A stretch of DNA of 64,000 nucleotides from Verrucomicrobiaceae bacterium (GTDB lineage Bacteria > Verrucomicrobiota > Verrucomicrobiia > Verrucomicrobiales > Verrucomicrobiaceae): positions 1-64,000 of the forward strand of contig JAIXOU010000019.1 of the NCBI GenBank assembly GCA_027486585.1. Reading direction: 5' to 3'. Below the pieces are notes generated by a model. That model was not told where the DNA came from. It made no database searches and was given only the letters and a program-made list of their open reading frames with translations. Positions 1-8,129 of this stretch are shown here, in pieces. Position numbers and translations under genes: made by a program. Within the stretch, counting starts at the first letter, position 1. Every line of letters starts with the position of its first letter.

Positions 1-2
1 AC

Positions 3-2303
3 ATCCTGGCCGGCAATCCGCACGCCGACCGACACGGCAACAAAGCGGTGTGGCATTTCCTGAGTCAACCAGCAGCGGGAGCGGCATCGTCTGTCATCCC
101 CAGTGATTCGCTTTTGTCGAAATGGCGGAAAGCGAAGGACGCCGACGAGCGGGCACGAATCGCCGCACAAGTGCAGCATTCGCTCCAGCAAGACGCCGCA
201 GCCGCGAAGGCGAGCCCGACCGATCGCGAACTGCGCAACCAGATTCTCTCGTTCAACGGTCCGCTCCTCGCCGACGCGTGGCGCTCGGTGAAAGCGCAGG
301 CCGGAGATGGCCCGGTGTCGCCTTACGGGCTCGACCCTGCGCTGCTCGGCAAGCATCCCAAAGGCGGCGAGGTTGCCGCGACGAGCCTCTGCGTGCAGGC
401 ACCGTCAGTCATTGAATTGAGACTCCCCGCATCCCTGGTGGCGGGCGCTGAACTGGTGACCACTGGCCGCTTGCATCCCGCCAGTGGAGGGGAAGGCAGT
501 GTGCAAATGCAGGTGCTCACCACGAAGCCATCCGCGTCATCAGGATTGCAAGCCACAGTGGCAAGTTCGGCCAAGGAAGGCGGCGCATGGAACTCCAGCA
601 ATCCCTCGGTGATTTTCGATTCGCCGATCCTGGTCCAAGATGGAAGCGCCGCACGTCAGCGGTTCGAAAGGGCCTTCGATGACTTCCGCGCCCTGTTCCC
701 CGCCGCGCTGTGCTATACCAAGATCGTTCCCGCCGATGAGGTGGTGACGCTGACCCTGTTCCATCGCGAGGATGAGCAACTCAGGCGATTGATCCTCGAC
801 GATGCGCAAAGTGCTGCGCTCGACCGCCTTTGGGATGAATTGCATTTCGTCAGTCAGGATGCCCTCACGCTGGTGGATGCCTTTGAGCAGATCTGGCAGT
901 TCTCCTCACAAGACGGCCCCGACGCGCCCAATGGCGACAAACGACTGGAGCCGCTGCGGGAGCCGATCATGCGCGGAGCCGAGGCCTTCAAGAAACTGCA
1001 AATCGAAGTGGAGCCCAAACAGGTGCAAGCTGTGCTCGATTTCGCCACACAGGCATGGCGTCGCCCGCTCAGAGACGCAGAGCAGAAAGAACTGCGCACC
1101 CTTTATCAAAAGCTGCGCACGCAGGAGATGCCGCACGCCAAAGCTGTGCACATGATGCTCGCGCGAGTTCTCGTGGCACCAGCGTTTCTCTATCGCGGCG
1201 AAAAAGCCGCGCCTGGACCAAAGGCCACGCCAGTGAACGATTGGGAGATCGCCACACGCCTGAGCTACTTCCTTTGGTCCTCCGCGCCCGATGCCGAACT
1301 CACGCAGCTCGCTGCCACCGGCAAACTCCACGAGCCCGATGTGCTCGCCGCGCAAGTGAAACGCATGATGAAGGACGAGCGCATCCGCCGCCTCGCCACC
1401 GAGTTCGGCTGCCAATACTTGCACGTCCGCGAAGTCGCCACACTCGATGAAAAGAGTGAACGCCATTTCCCCACGTTCGTGAATGTGCGCGAGTCCATGC
1501 AGGAAGAAGTGACACGCTTCTTCATAGACCTCTTTCAGAATGATCGCAGCGTCCTCTCGCTGCTCGATGCGGATTACACGTTCGTGAATGCGGAGTTGGC
1601 ACGGCACTACGGATTATCGACAGAAGAATGGGGACAAAAGAATCCTCTGAAAAATTCTCCTGTCCCCATTCTCCTGTCGAATTTGCCGTCTGATTGGAAA
1701 CGCGTCGACGGTCTCCGCTCTCAAGGCCGAGGCGGCATCCTCGGCTTCGCTGCCACGCTCGCGAAGCAAGCCGGAGCCTCGCGCACCAGCGGCATCTTGC
1801 GCGGGGCTTGGCTCTGCGAAGTGGTGCTCGGCGAGAAGCTTCCCGTTCCACCCAAAGGCGTGCCCATTCTCCCCGAGCAACCGCCCGAAGGCCTCACCGA
1901 ACGCCAACTCGTCGAGAAGCACAGCACCGATGCCAACTGCGCTGGCTGTCACCGTCGCATCGATCCCTTCGGCTTTGCCCTTGAAGGATTCGACGCCATC
2001 GGACGCTCTCGCAAAGCCGACACGAAGGTCTTATTGCCAGATGGCTCTCGCGTCGATGGCCTCGAAGGCCTGCGCAGTTATCTGCTCGAGAACCGCAGCG
2101 ATGATTTCCTCCGTCAGTTCTGCCGCAAGCTGGTCGGCTACGCCCTCGGACGCAGCGTGCAACTCTCGGACAAGCCGTTGATTGCGTCCATGCTCACCCA
2201 GCTCAAATCCGGCGATCACAACGTCGGTGCCGCCATCGAGTTGATCGTCCGCAGTCCGCAGTTCCGCGAAGTGCGCGGTAAAGATTTCGTCGTCCATAAC
2301 TAA
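3..2303 (+). CDS. DUF1592/DUF1588/DUF1585 family protein, 5' end outside window
   Basis: The frame is open to the first bases of the window, so the GTG at 48 is not the true start and the N-terminus is missing. The visible part carries, in order, a DUF1595-like helical segment (about residues 325-385 counted from position 48), DUF1592 (about 395-520, with the RLSYFLWSSAPDAEL motif), DUF1588 (about 565-660) with a heme-like CAGCH at residues 631-635, and DUF1585 to the end. These domains form the large planctomycetal/verrucomicrobial secreted proteins whose lost N-terminus usually holds a cytochrome c-like domain. Their biochemical role is not established. The DUF1552 gene follows after 14 bases, the usual partner order. 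A palindromic element (1617-1680) is inserted in frame inside the DUF1592 region and adds about 21 residues. Family assignment is secure; function is not. Confidence 0.9.
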   Translation: MLAGNPHADRHGNKAVWHFLSQPAAGAASSVIPSDSLLSKWRKAKDADERARIAAQVQHSLQQDAAAAKASPTDRELRNQILSFNGPLLADAWRSVKAQAGDGPVSPYGLDPALLGKHPKGGEVAATSLCVQAPSVIELRLPASLVAGAELVTTGRLHPASGGEGSVQMQVLTTKPSASSGLQATVASSAKEGGAWNSSNPSVIFDSPILVQDGSAARQRFERAFDDFRALFPAALCYTKIVPADEVVTLTLFHREDEQLRRLILDDAQSAALDRLWDELHFVSQDALTLVDAFEQIWQFSSQDGPDAPNGDKRLEPLREPIMRGAEAFKKLQIEVEPKQVQAVLDFATQAWRRPLRDAEQKELRTLYQKLRTQEMPHAKAVHMMLARVLVAPAFLYRGEKAAPGPKATPVNDWEIATRLSYFLWSSAPDAELTQLAATGKLHEPDVLAAQVKRMMKDERIRRLATEFGCQYLHVREVATLDEKSERHFPTFVNVRESMQEEVTRFFIDLFQNDRSVLSLLDADYTFVNAELARHYGLSTEEWGQKNPLKNSPVPILLSNLPSDWKRVDGLRSQGRGGILGFAATLAKQAGASRTSGILRGAWLCEVVLGEKLPVPPKGVPILPEQPPEGLTERQLVEKHSTDANCAGCHRRIDPFGFALEGFDAIGRSRKADTKVLLPDGSRVDGLEGLRSYLLENRSDDFLRQFCRKLVGYALGRSVQLSDKPLIASMLTQLKSGDHNVGAAIELIVRSPQFREVRGKDFVVHN
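1617..1680. repeat. GACA-unit palindrome, in-frame copy inside a CDS
   Basis: Left arm 1617-1643 (begins TCGACAGAAGAATGGGGACA) and right arm 1654-1680 (ends CCCCATTCTCCTGTCGA) pair over 27 bases with three mismatches around a 10-nt loop. The left arm contains two copies of a GACAnAAGAAT unit. The element keeps the reading frame and encodes STEEWGQKNP...PVPILLS, residues not expected between the conserved HYG and the following DUF1588 part. It has nearly the same arms as the copy at 49391-49452. Confidence 0.85.
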
Positions 2304-2317
2304 CCAACCTCAAGCTT

Positions 2318-3649
2318 ATGAAAACCCATCAATTCAACCGTCGAGCCTTCCTGCGCGGAGCAGGTGTCACCATGGCACTGCCATGGATGGAATCCGTCAA
2401 TGTCTGGGGCGATGAACCCAAGAAGAACAAGCCTGCCAGCGAGGCACCCGTGCGTCTTTGCGTGACCTTCTCCGGCAACGGCTTCCAATCGAAAGAATGG
2501 TGGGCCAAGGGCGAAGGCAAGGCGATGGAGCTTGGCCGCGTGCTCGCGCCATTGAATGAGTTCAAAGAGAAGCTACTCTTCGTGCGCGGCTTGTATCATG
2601 AGGAGGCGCGCAAAGGGAACATCCACAGCTCGCAGACGGGCAATATGCTCTCTGGCGCGCCCATCGCCAGCGGTGGGGAGATTCGTTCGGGCACTAGCTT
2701 TGATCAGATGCTGGCGCAAACCTATGGCCGCAGCACCAAGGTGCCGAGTCTCGTGCTGGCCTGCGAGAAGTCGAATCCGTCTGTGCACAAGAACTACTCG
2801 ATGCTCTACAGCTCGCACATCTCGTGGAGTTCACCGACGACACCGACACCGCTGGAGTTGTATCCCGCACTTGCATTTGATCGTCTCTTCAAAGACGAAG
2901 CTTCGCCAGCCGACAAGAGCGTGCTGGATGCCGTGCTGGCCGATGCGCAGGATTTGCGCCGCGACATCAGCGCCAGCGACCAACGGAAACTCGACGAGTA
3001 TCTCGACAGCGTGCGCGACGTGGAGAAGCGCATCGAAAATGCGGGCAAACGCGGCGAACTGCAAGGCTGGCGGCCCACTTTGGATAAACCGAACATCCAG
3101 CGCCCGGCCGACGGTATCCCGCAGGACATCGCGGAGCACATGAAGCTCATGTGCGACCTGCTCGTGCTCGGTTTCCAGACAGACACCACGCGCATCACCA
3201 CGCTGAAGCTCAACAACGACCACAGCGCCCTGCGTTTCCCGAACCTGCCCAGCATCCAGCAGCCCGGCCACGGCATTGATTACATGATCCATCACCTCCT
3301 TAGCCACAGCGATGGCGAGGACTTCCTCAAGGTGAACCAGCTCTTCATGGAGCAACTCGCCTACCTCGCACGAAAGCTCGACGCCGTCCAGGAAGGCCCG
3401 CGCACCTTGCTCGATAACACCATGCTCATGCACTGCTCCAGCATGATGGCCGGAGCCAAGCACGACAACGATCAGCTCCCCATCATCGTCCTCGGCGGCG
3501 CAGGCGGACGGCTCAAAGGCGGACGTGCGCTCGACTACAAAGACAGGCCAGACCGCCAACTCTGCCGCCTCTTCATGTCGATGATGGACAAGATGGAAGT
3601 GCGCCCGAAGACCTTCGGCGATGCGAAACTCATGCTGGAGGAAGTGTGA
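2318..3649 (+). CDS. DUF1552 family exported protein
   Basis: A 443-residue protein of the DUF1552 family (PF07586), function unknown. A twin-arginine-like signal is visible at the N-terminus (NRRAFLRGAGVTMALPWM, residues 6-23), so export in folded form is likely. Typical family sequence follows, such as SGNGFQSKEWWAKGEG and, near the end, a GAKHDNDQLPIIVLGGAGG segment reminiscent of the alkaline-phosphatase-like fold shared with DUF1501. It starts 14 bases after the DUF1592 gene and its stop is followed almost at once by a sulfatase, so all three are probably co-transcribed. A second DUF1592-DUF1552 pair lies at 49468-54173. Confidence 0.9.
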   Translation: MKTHQFNRRAFLRGAGVTMALPWMESVNVWGDEPKKNKPASEAPVRLCVTFSGNGFQSKEWWAKGEGKAMELGRVLAPLNEFKEKLLFVRGLYHEEARKGNIHSSQTGNMLSGAPIASGGEIRSGTSFDQMLAQTYGRSTKVPSLVLACEKSNPSVHKNYSMLYSSHISWSSPTTPTPLELYPALAFDRLFKDEASPADKSVLDAVLADAQDLRRDISASDQRKLDEYLDSVRDVEKRIENAGKRGELQGWRPTLDKPNIQRPADGIPQDIAEHMKLMCDLLVLGFQTDTTRITTLKLNNDHSALRFPNLPSIQQPGHGIDYMIHHLLSHSDGEDFLKVNQLFMEQLAYLARKLDAVQEGPRTLLDNTMLMHCSSMMAGAKHDNDQLPIIVLGGAGGRLKGGRALDYKDRPDRQLCRLFMSMMDKMEVRPKTFGDAKLMLEEV

Positions 3650-3651
3650 TC

Positions 3652-5121
3652 ATGCCGACCGTCATGCGGGCTCTTTTTCTTCTCGCGCTTGCATGCCAAG
3701 CCGCGCCAGCCGCCGATGCTGCTTCATTGAGGAAGCCCAACGTTCTCTTCGTCGTCTTCGACGATCTCAACAACCGCCTGGGTTGCTACGGCGATCCCGT
3801 GGCGAAGTCGCCGAACCTCGACCGGCTTGCGGCGCGCGGCACAGTGTTCACGCGGAACTTTTGCCAGCAGCCAATCTGCGGTCCATCGCGCGCTTCGTTC
3901 ATGAGCGGGCGCAGGCCGGACTCACTTGGGATCTGGAGCATGACGAAGTATCTCTACGACCTGCATCCCGATGCGGTGACGATGCCGCAATGGTTCATGC
4001 AGCACGGCTACACGTCCATGAGCATTGGCAAGGTGCTCGGCGGCTATGGCAAGGAAGTGGACTTTAAGACGCTGAGCGTGCCGGATCGCCGCACCGGCGG
4101 CAAAACGAAGGATGAGTTTGCCTTGCCAAATAGCTCACCATTGCCGCCGAATCTCGCGAAGGACCTGCTCTGCGAGAATCGCGATGTGCCGGACGAGGCG
4201 TGCTTTGACAACGTGTCGGCCAGTCTTGCGATCACCGAGTTGCGGGCGCTCGCGAAAAAGCCGGAGCCGTTCTTTCTCGCATTGGGCATCTTCAAGCCTC
4301 ACTCGCCTTACAAGGTGCCGAAGCGCTACTGGGACATGTATCGCCGCGAGGACATTCCGGCCATCGAGACGCCCGCACGGCCTCGCAACGCGCCCGAGCT
4401 CGCCTTTCACGCGAACCACGAAATCCTCGGCGAGCCGACTGCCCACCGCACGCTCGATGAGGAAGCGAAGCGCGAGATCCGCCATGGTTACTATGCGGCG
4501 ATGAGTTTCGCCGATGCGCAGTTTGGCCGCGTGCTGGATGCGCTCGATGAACTCAAACTCCGCGACAACACCATCGTCGTCATCATTGGCGACAACGGCT
4601 TCCATCTGGGCGAGCACGATGTCTGGGGAAAGATGACCTTGTTCGGGTGGGACGCGCGAGTGCCGCTCATCATCAGCGCTCCCAGTGTCGGAAAGGGCGG
4701 CGCGAAGACGAGCTCCATCAGTGAGTTGATCGACATCTTTCCCACGCTCACGGACCTCAGCGGTCTTTCCTCTCCTCCTCAGCTCGAAGGTGCCAGCCTC
4801 GTGCCTTTGCTCAAGGACGCCAGGGTCTCCGTGAAAACTGCCGCGCTCACACAGCATCCACGCCCCGCGCTTTACTGGGGCGGCGGACCGCAGGCCTTGC
4901 CGCAGGTGATGGGCTACGCGCTCAAAACCGACCGCTGGAGCTATCATGAGTGGCGCGACTTCAAAACCGGTCATGTCGTCGGCCAGGAACTCTACGACGA
5001 GCAAACCGATCCGCTCGAAACGGTGAACCTCGCCGGCACTGTCGAAGCCGCAGCACAGATTCCCGCGCTTGCTGAGCAACTCCGATCAATTACGACAAAA
5101 AAATTGGAGACAAAAAGATGA
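3652..5121 (+). CDS. Secreted sulfatase, iduronate-2-sulfatase-like
   Basis: A type I sulfatase of about 489 residues. A signal peptide (MRALFLLALACQAAPAADA) precedes KPNVLFVVFDDLNN, whose paired Asp residues bind the metal. The formylglycine motif is CGPSR with Cys near residue 76. GDNGFHLGEHDVWGK is typical of the iduronate-2-sulfatase/choline-sulfatase branch. ATG 3652 is chosen because GGAGG lies at 3637-3641 with 10-base spacing; GTG 3646 and ATG 3664 are alternatives. The last residues (TTKKLETKR) are encoded by the left arm of the palindrome at 5093-5161, and the stop overlaps the next start as ATGA. The substrate is presumably a sulfated polysaccharide; the exact ester cannot be read from sequence. 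Confidence 0.92.
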   Translation: MPTVMRALFLLALACQAAPAADAASLRKPNVLFVVFDDLNNRLGCYGDPVAKSPNLDRLAARGTVFTRNFCQQPICGPSRASFMSGRRPDSLGIWSMTKYLYDLHPDAVTMPQWFMQHGYTSMSIGKVLGGYGKEVDFKTLSVPDRRTGGKTKDEFALPNSSPLPPNLAKDLLCENRDVPDEACFDNVSASLAITELRALAKKPEPFFLALGIFKPHSPYKVPKRYWDMYRREDIPAIETPARPRNAPELAFHANHEILGEPTAHRTLDEEAKREIRHGYYAAMSFADAQFGRVLDALDELKLRDNTIVVIIGDNGFHLGEHDVWGKMTLFGWDARVPLIISAPSVGKGGAKTSSISELIDIFPTLTDLSGLSSPPQLEGASLVPLLKDARVSVKTAALTQHPRPALYWGGGPQALPQVMGYALKTDRWSYHEWRDFKTGHVVGQELYDEQTDPLETVNLAGTVEAAAQIPALAEQLRSITTKKLETKR

Positions 5122-5161
5122 GGAGCAGAAATCCATTTTTCTGTCTCCAATCTTTTTGTCG
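5093..5161. repeat. GACA-unit palindrome bridging two sulfatase genes ('empty' form)
   Basis: Left arm 5093-5119 (starts CGACAAAAAAATTGGAGACA) and right arm 5135-5161 (ends CCAATCTTTTTGTCG) pair over 27 bases with about three mismatches; the loop is about 15 bases. The left arm encodes the C-terminal residues of the upstream sulfatase, and the right arm encodes the N-terminal residues of the next one. The right arm, 5135-5162, is identical over 28 bases to 33508-33535, where the same palindrome is interrupted by a nuclease-like gene. Confidence 0.88.
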
Positions 5162-6668
5162 CGCTGTCTTCATCGCGCTGCTGCTTGCTCCGATGGCTGA
5201 AGTGCACGCTGAGGCATCACTGAAGAAGCCCAACGTCCTGTTCATCGCCATCGATGATCTGAAGCCTCTGCTCGGCTGTTATGGCGCATCGTGGATCAAG
5301 TCGCCAAACATTGATCGGCTTGCATCGCACGGCACGCGGTTTACGGCGAACTACTGCCAGGTCTCATTCTGTGCGCCTTCGCGCTTCAGTCTGCTCACAG
5401 GTTTGCGGCCAGACACCACGCACATCGTGATCAATCCCACGAAGCAGGACGACCTTCTGCGCAACCGCTTCCCAGACATCGTCACGCTGCCGCAGCACTT
5501 CAAAAACAACGGCTTCCTTACCTGCGCCATGGGCAAGGTCTTCGATGGTCGAACCGTGGACGACGGCCATGACACCGCTTCGTGGTCGGTGCCGTATGTG
5601 CGTCGATTTGATGAAGCGCCCGGCGGTCTCGGCAAGCCGCCTGGTTATCAAAATAAGAGCACGCAGCAACGACTCACCGCTGCCGCACCCGGCACGCAAG
5701 GGCCGCCGGTGGAGTGCGAGGACGTTCCCGACAACGCCTACTACGACGGTGCGATGGCGCGCACTGGAGCGGCGAAGATCCGGGAGTTTGCGAAGGCAAA
5801 GCAACCGTTCTTCCTCGCGGTTGGATTCTTGCGACCGCATCTGCCGTTCATTGCGCCGAAGAAATATTGGGATCTCTACGACCGGGCGAAGCTGCCGCTG
5901 GCTCCCTTTCAAACGATGCCCGCCAGCAGCCCGCACGATCTAGCCTTTTACAGCAACTCCGGCGAGCTGCGAGCTTGGTCGGATGTGCCGAAGACCGGCC
6001 CGATTCCCGAGGCGCTTCAGCGCGAACTCATCCACGGATACGCTGCCTCGGTGTCTTACAGCGATGCCAATGTCGGCCTGTTGATCGCCGCGTTGGAGGA
6101 ATCTGGCGCGCTTGAGAACACCATCGTCTGCCTCTGGGGCGACCACGGCTGGCATCTCGGCGAGCACGGACATTGGGGCAAGGTCACCAACTACGAGGAC
6201 GCGACCCGTGCACCGCTCATCATCGCCGCGCCGGGCCACAGACAGGGTGCCGAGGTGAAAGCCATCACGGAGTTCCTTGATGTTTATCCGACGCTCTGCG
6301 ATCTCGCCAGCTTATCGAAGCCAGCGCATTTGCAAGGCACCAGCCTCACGCCTTTGCTTGGCGAGGTGCGGACAACGCTGCACGAAGCTGCGATCAGCCA
6401 GATGACTCCCAACGCCAGCAAGGATGGCGTGATGGGTTGGACGCTGCGCACGCCACGCTACCGCTACATCGAATGGCGCCGCGCCGACCTCAGCACCGAC
6501 ACGCCTCGCATCACCGAACAAGTCGAGACCGTCGAACTCTACGACTACCAGACTGATCCGCTCGAACGCCATAATCTCGCAAGCAAGACCGAGCATGCCG
6601 CCGTGCTGAAACAGCAGCAAGCCCTCTTCGACAAACTGCTGCCGCATCTGCCGAAGCGCTTGGAATAA
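5118..6668 (+). CDS. Secreted sulfatase, iduronate-2-sulfatase-like
   Basis: A 516-residue sulfatase. It has KKPNVLFIAIDDLKP (metal-binding Asp pair), a formylglycine motif CAPSR with Cys at residue 85, and GDHGWHLGEHGHWGK near residue 340, all as in iduronate-2-sulfatase relatives. ATG 5118 overlaps the previous stop (ATGA). The unusual N-terminus MRSRNPFFCLQSFCRAVF is written by the right arm of the palindrome at 5093-5161 and runs into the hydrophobic core FIALLLAPMAEVHA, so the repeat supplies part of the signal peptide. It is a paralogue of the preceding sulfatase, and the two probably act on related sulfated sugars outside the cytoplasm. Confidence 0.92.
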   Translation: MRSRNPFFCLQSFCRAVFIALLLAPMAEVHAEASLKKPNVLFIAIDDLKPLLGCYGASWIKSPNIDRLASHGTRFTANYCQVSFCAPSRFSLLTGLRPDTTHIVINPTKQDDLLRNRFPDIVTLPQHFKNNGFLTCAMGKVFDGRTVDDGHDTASWSVPYVRRFDEAPGGLGKPPGYQNKSTQQRLTAAAPGTQGPPVECEDVPDNAYYDGAMARTGAAKIREFAKAKQPFFLAVGFLRPHLPFIAPKKYWDLYDRAKLPLAPFQTMPASSPHDLAFYSNSGELRAWSDVPKTGPIPEALQRELIHGYAASVSYSDANVGLLIAALEESGALENTIVCLWGDHGWHLGEHGHWGKVTNYEDATRAPLIIAAPGHRQGAEVKAITEFLDVYPTLCDLASLSKPAHLQGTSLTPLLGEVRTTLHEAAISQMTPNASKDGVMGWTLRTPRYRYIEWRRADLSTDTPRITEQVETVELYDYQTDPLERHNLASKTEHAAVLKQQQALFDKLLPHLPKRLE

Positions 6669-6687
6669 GAAACTAAAGGAGAAAAAT

Positions 6688-6999
6688 ATGATCCACGTCA
6701 TTGCCACCATCGAACTCGCGCCAGGCACGCGCGAAACATTCCTGACCGAGTTCCGCAAAATCATTTCCGACGTTCGCGCAGAAAAGGGCTGCATCGAATA
6801 CGGCCCTGCTGTCGACGCACTAACCGATCTATCCAATCAAGCCAAGGTCGGTCCCGACAGGATCGTCGTCGTGGAGAAGTGGGAAGATCTCGATGCGCTC
6901 AAGGCACACTCGGTTGCGCCGCACATGCAAGCGTATCGCGTAAATGTAAAAGACTACGTGCTCGGCGTGCATTTGCTGGTTCTCGACCCGGCCGATTAA
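6688..6999 (+). CDS. Antibiotic biosynthesis monooxygenase (ABM) domain protein
   Basis: A 103-residue single-domain protein of the ABM ferredoxin-like fold (PF03992). Family signatures are the opening IHVIATIELAPGTRE, the central EKGCIEYG and the VVVEKWEDLDALKAH strand. Members include quinol monooxygenases and small heme or aldehyde handlers; nothing here picks the substrate. There is no signal peptide. A good ribosome binding site (AAAGGAG) sits seven bases before ATG 6688. It lies 19 bases after the sulfatase stop, so it is probably in the same operon. Confidence 0.85.
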   Translation: MIHVIATIELAPGTRETFLTEFRKIISDVRAEKGCIEYGPAVDALTDLSNQAKVGPDRIVVVEKWEDLDALKAHSVAPHMQAYRVNVKDYVLGVHLLVLDPAD

Positions 7000-7082
7000 G
7001 GCATTCACGACAGATTGATGAAGCAAAAATACACCGCGCGCTCAGCAAGACTTTTCACACAAATTTGGAACACAACGCAACG

Positions 7083-8087
7083 ATGAAAACCACTCCCACC
7101 CACCTCACCGCCCTGCTGCACGTCCCCATCATGCAGACCTTTATGCGTAGTTGCCTAAGCTTATGCTTTCTTTGCTCCATCGCATCCGGACAGGAAACAT
7201 GGACCAAGACCGATGTGGATCGATTGATGACCGAGCTGTCCAACTGGGGCAAGTGGGGAGCCGATGACCAGATGGGGACGCTGAATTACATCACAACCGA
7301 GGTCCGGCAGGCTGCTGCAAAGCTGGTCAAGGAGGGGATAAATGTGTCCCTCTCCCGCGATGCCGCCAAAACAAAAGCCCCGGACAACGGCAGCCCTTAT
7401 GAGCACAACATCGCCGCTGCCAGTGAGAATCAGGGCTGGAACGGAGGCAGCATCAAGGTTGCCTATCATGGCCTGGCCCACACGCATCTCGATGCGCTCT
7501 GCCACAAGCTTTACGGCGGCAAGATGTATAATGGCTATTCATACGAGACCGTCACCGCCAATGGGGCTGAAAAGAACTCCATCATCAACCTCAAGGCGGG
7601 TGTCTTCAGCCGCGCTGTCCTGATCGACATCCCGCTGCTGAAAGGTGTGGATTATCTCGAACCGGGAACGGCTATTTTCGCCAAGGATCTCGACGCCTGG
7701 GAAAAACACAGCGGGGTAACAGTCGGGGCGGGCGACATCGTCCTGGTGCGCACTGGCCATTGGAATCGACGGGACAAACTCGGTGCCGCCGCCCAGCGTC
7801 CGGGTCTGCATGTTTCCTGCGTGCCATGGCTGCATGATCGAAAGGCGGCGATGATCGGCACCGACCTTGCCTTGGATGTATCTCCCTCCCAAGTCCGGTT
7901 TTCCGACCAACCGGTGCATCAGCTATGTCTGATCGCCCTCGGTATGCCTGTGTTGGACTGCGCCGACCTCGAACAATTGTCCATCGAAGCCGCCAAACGG
8001 AAGCGATGGGATTTTCTCATCAGCATGGCCCCGCTCGCCGTCGATGGAGCCACCGGCAGTCCGATCAATCCGATCGTGACGTTCTGA
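7083..8087 (+). CDS. Cyclase-family metal-dependent hydrolase, exported
   Basis: A member of the cyclase family (PF04199; relatives include kynurenine formamidase and isatin hydrolase). The metal-binding signature HTHLDALCH lies near residues 133-141. The N-terminus (MKTTPTHLTALLHVP...) contains a second Met at 7131 followed by a cleaner signal peptide (MQTFMRSCLSLCFLCSIASG), so either start is possible; I use ATG 7083. The frame stays open upstream to about 6879 but overlaps the ABM gene there, so that part is not coding. Substrate unknown. Neighbouring carbohydrate genes do not obviously explain it. Confidence 0.82.
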   Translation: MKTTPTHLTALLHVPIMQTFMRSCLSLCFLCSIASGQETWTKTDVDRLMTELSNWGKWGADDQMGTLNYITTEVRQAAAKLVKEGINVSLSRDAAKTKAPDNGSPYEHNIAAASENQGWNGGSIKVAYHGLAHTHLDALCHKLYGGKMYNGYSYETVTANGAEKNSIINLKAGVFSRAVLIDIPLLKGVDYLEPGTAIFAKDLDAWEKHSGVTVGAGDIVLVRTGHWNRRDKLGAAAQRPGLHVSCVPWLHDRKAAMIGTDLALDVSPSQVRFSDQPVHQLCLIALGMPVLDCADLEQLSIEAAKRKRWDFLISMAPLAVDGATGSPINPIVTF

Positions 8088-8129
8088 GCGCCCAGCGTCG
8101 CATGTGCCGAACCGCCAGCAATACAGAGC

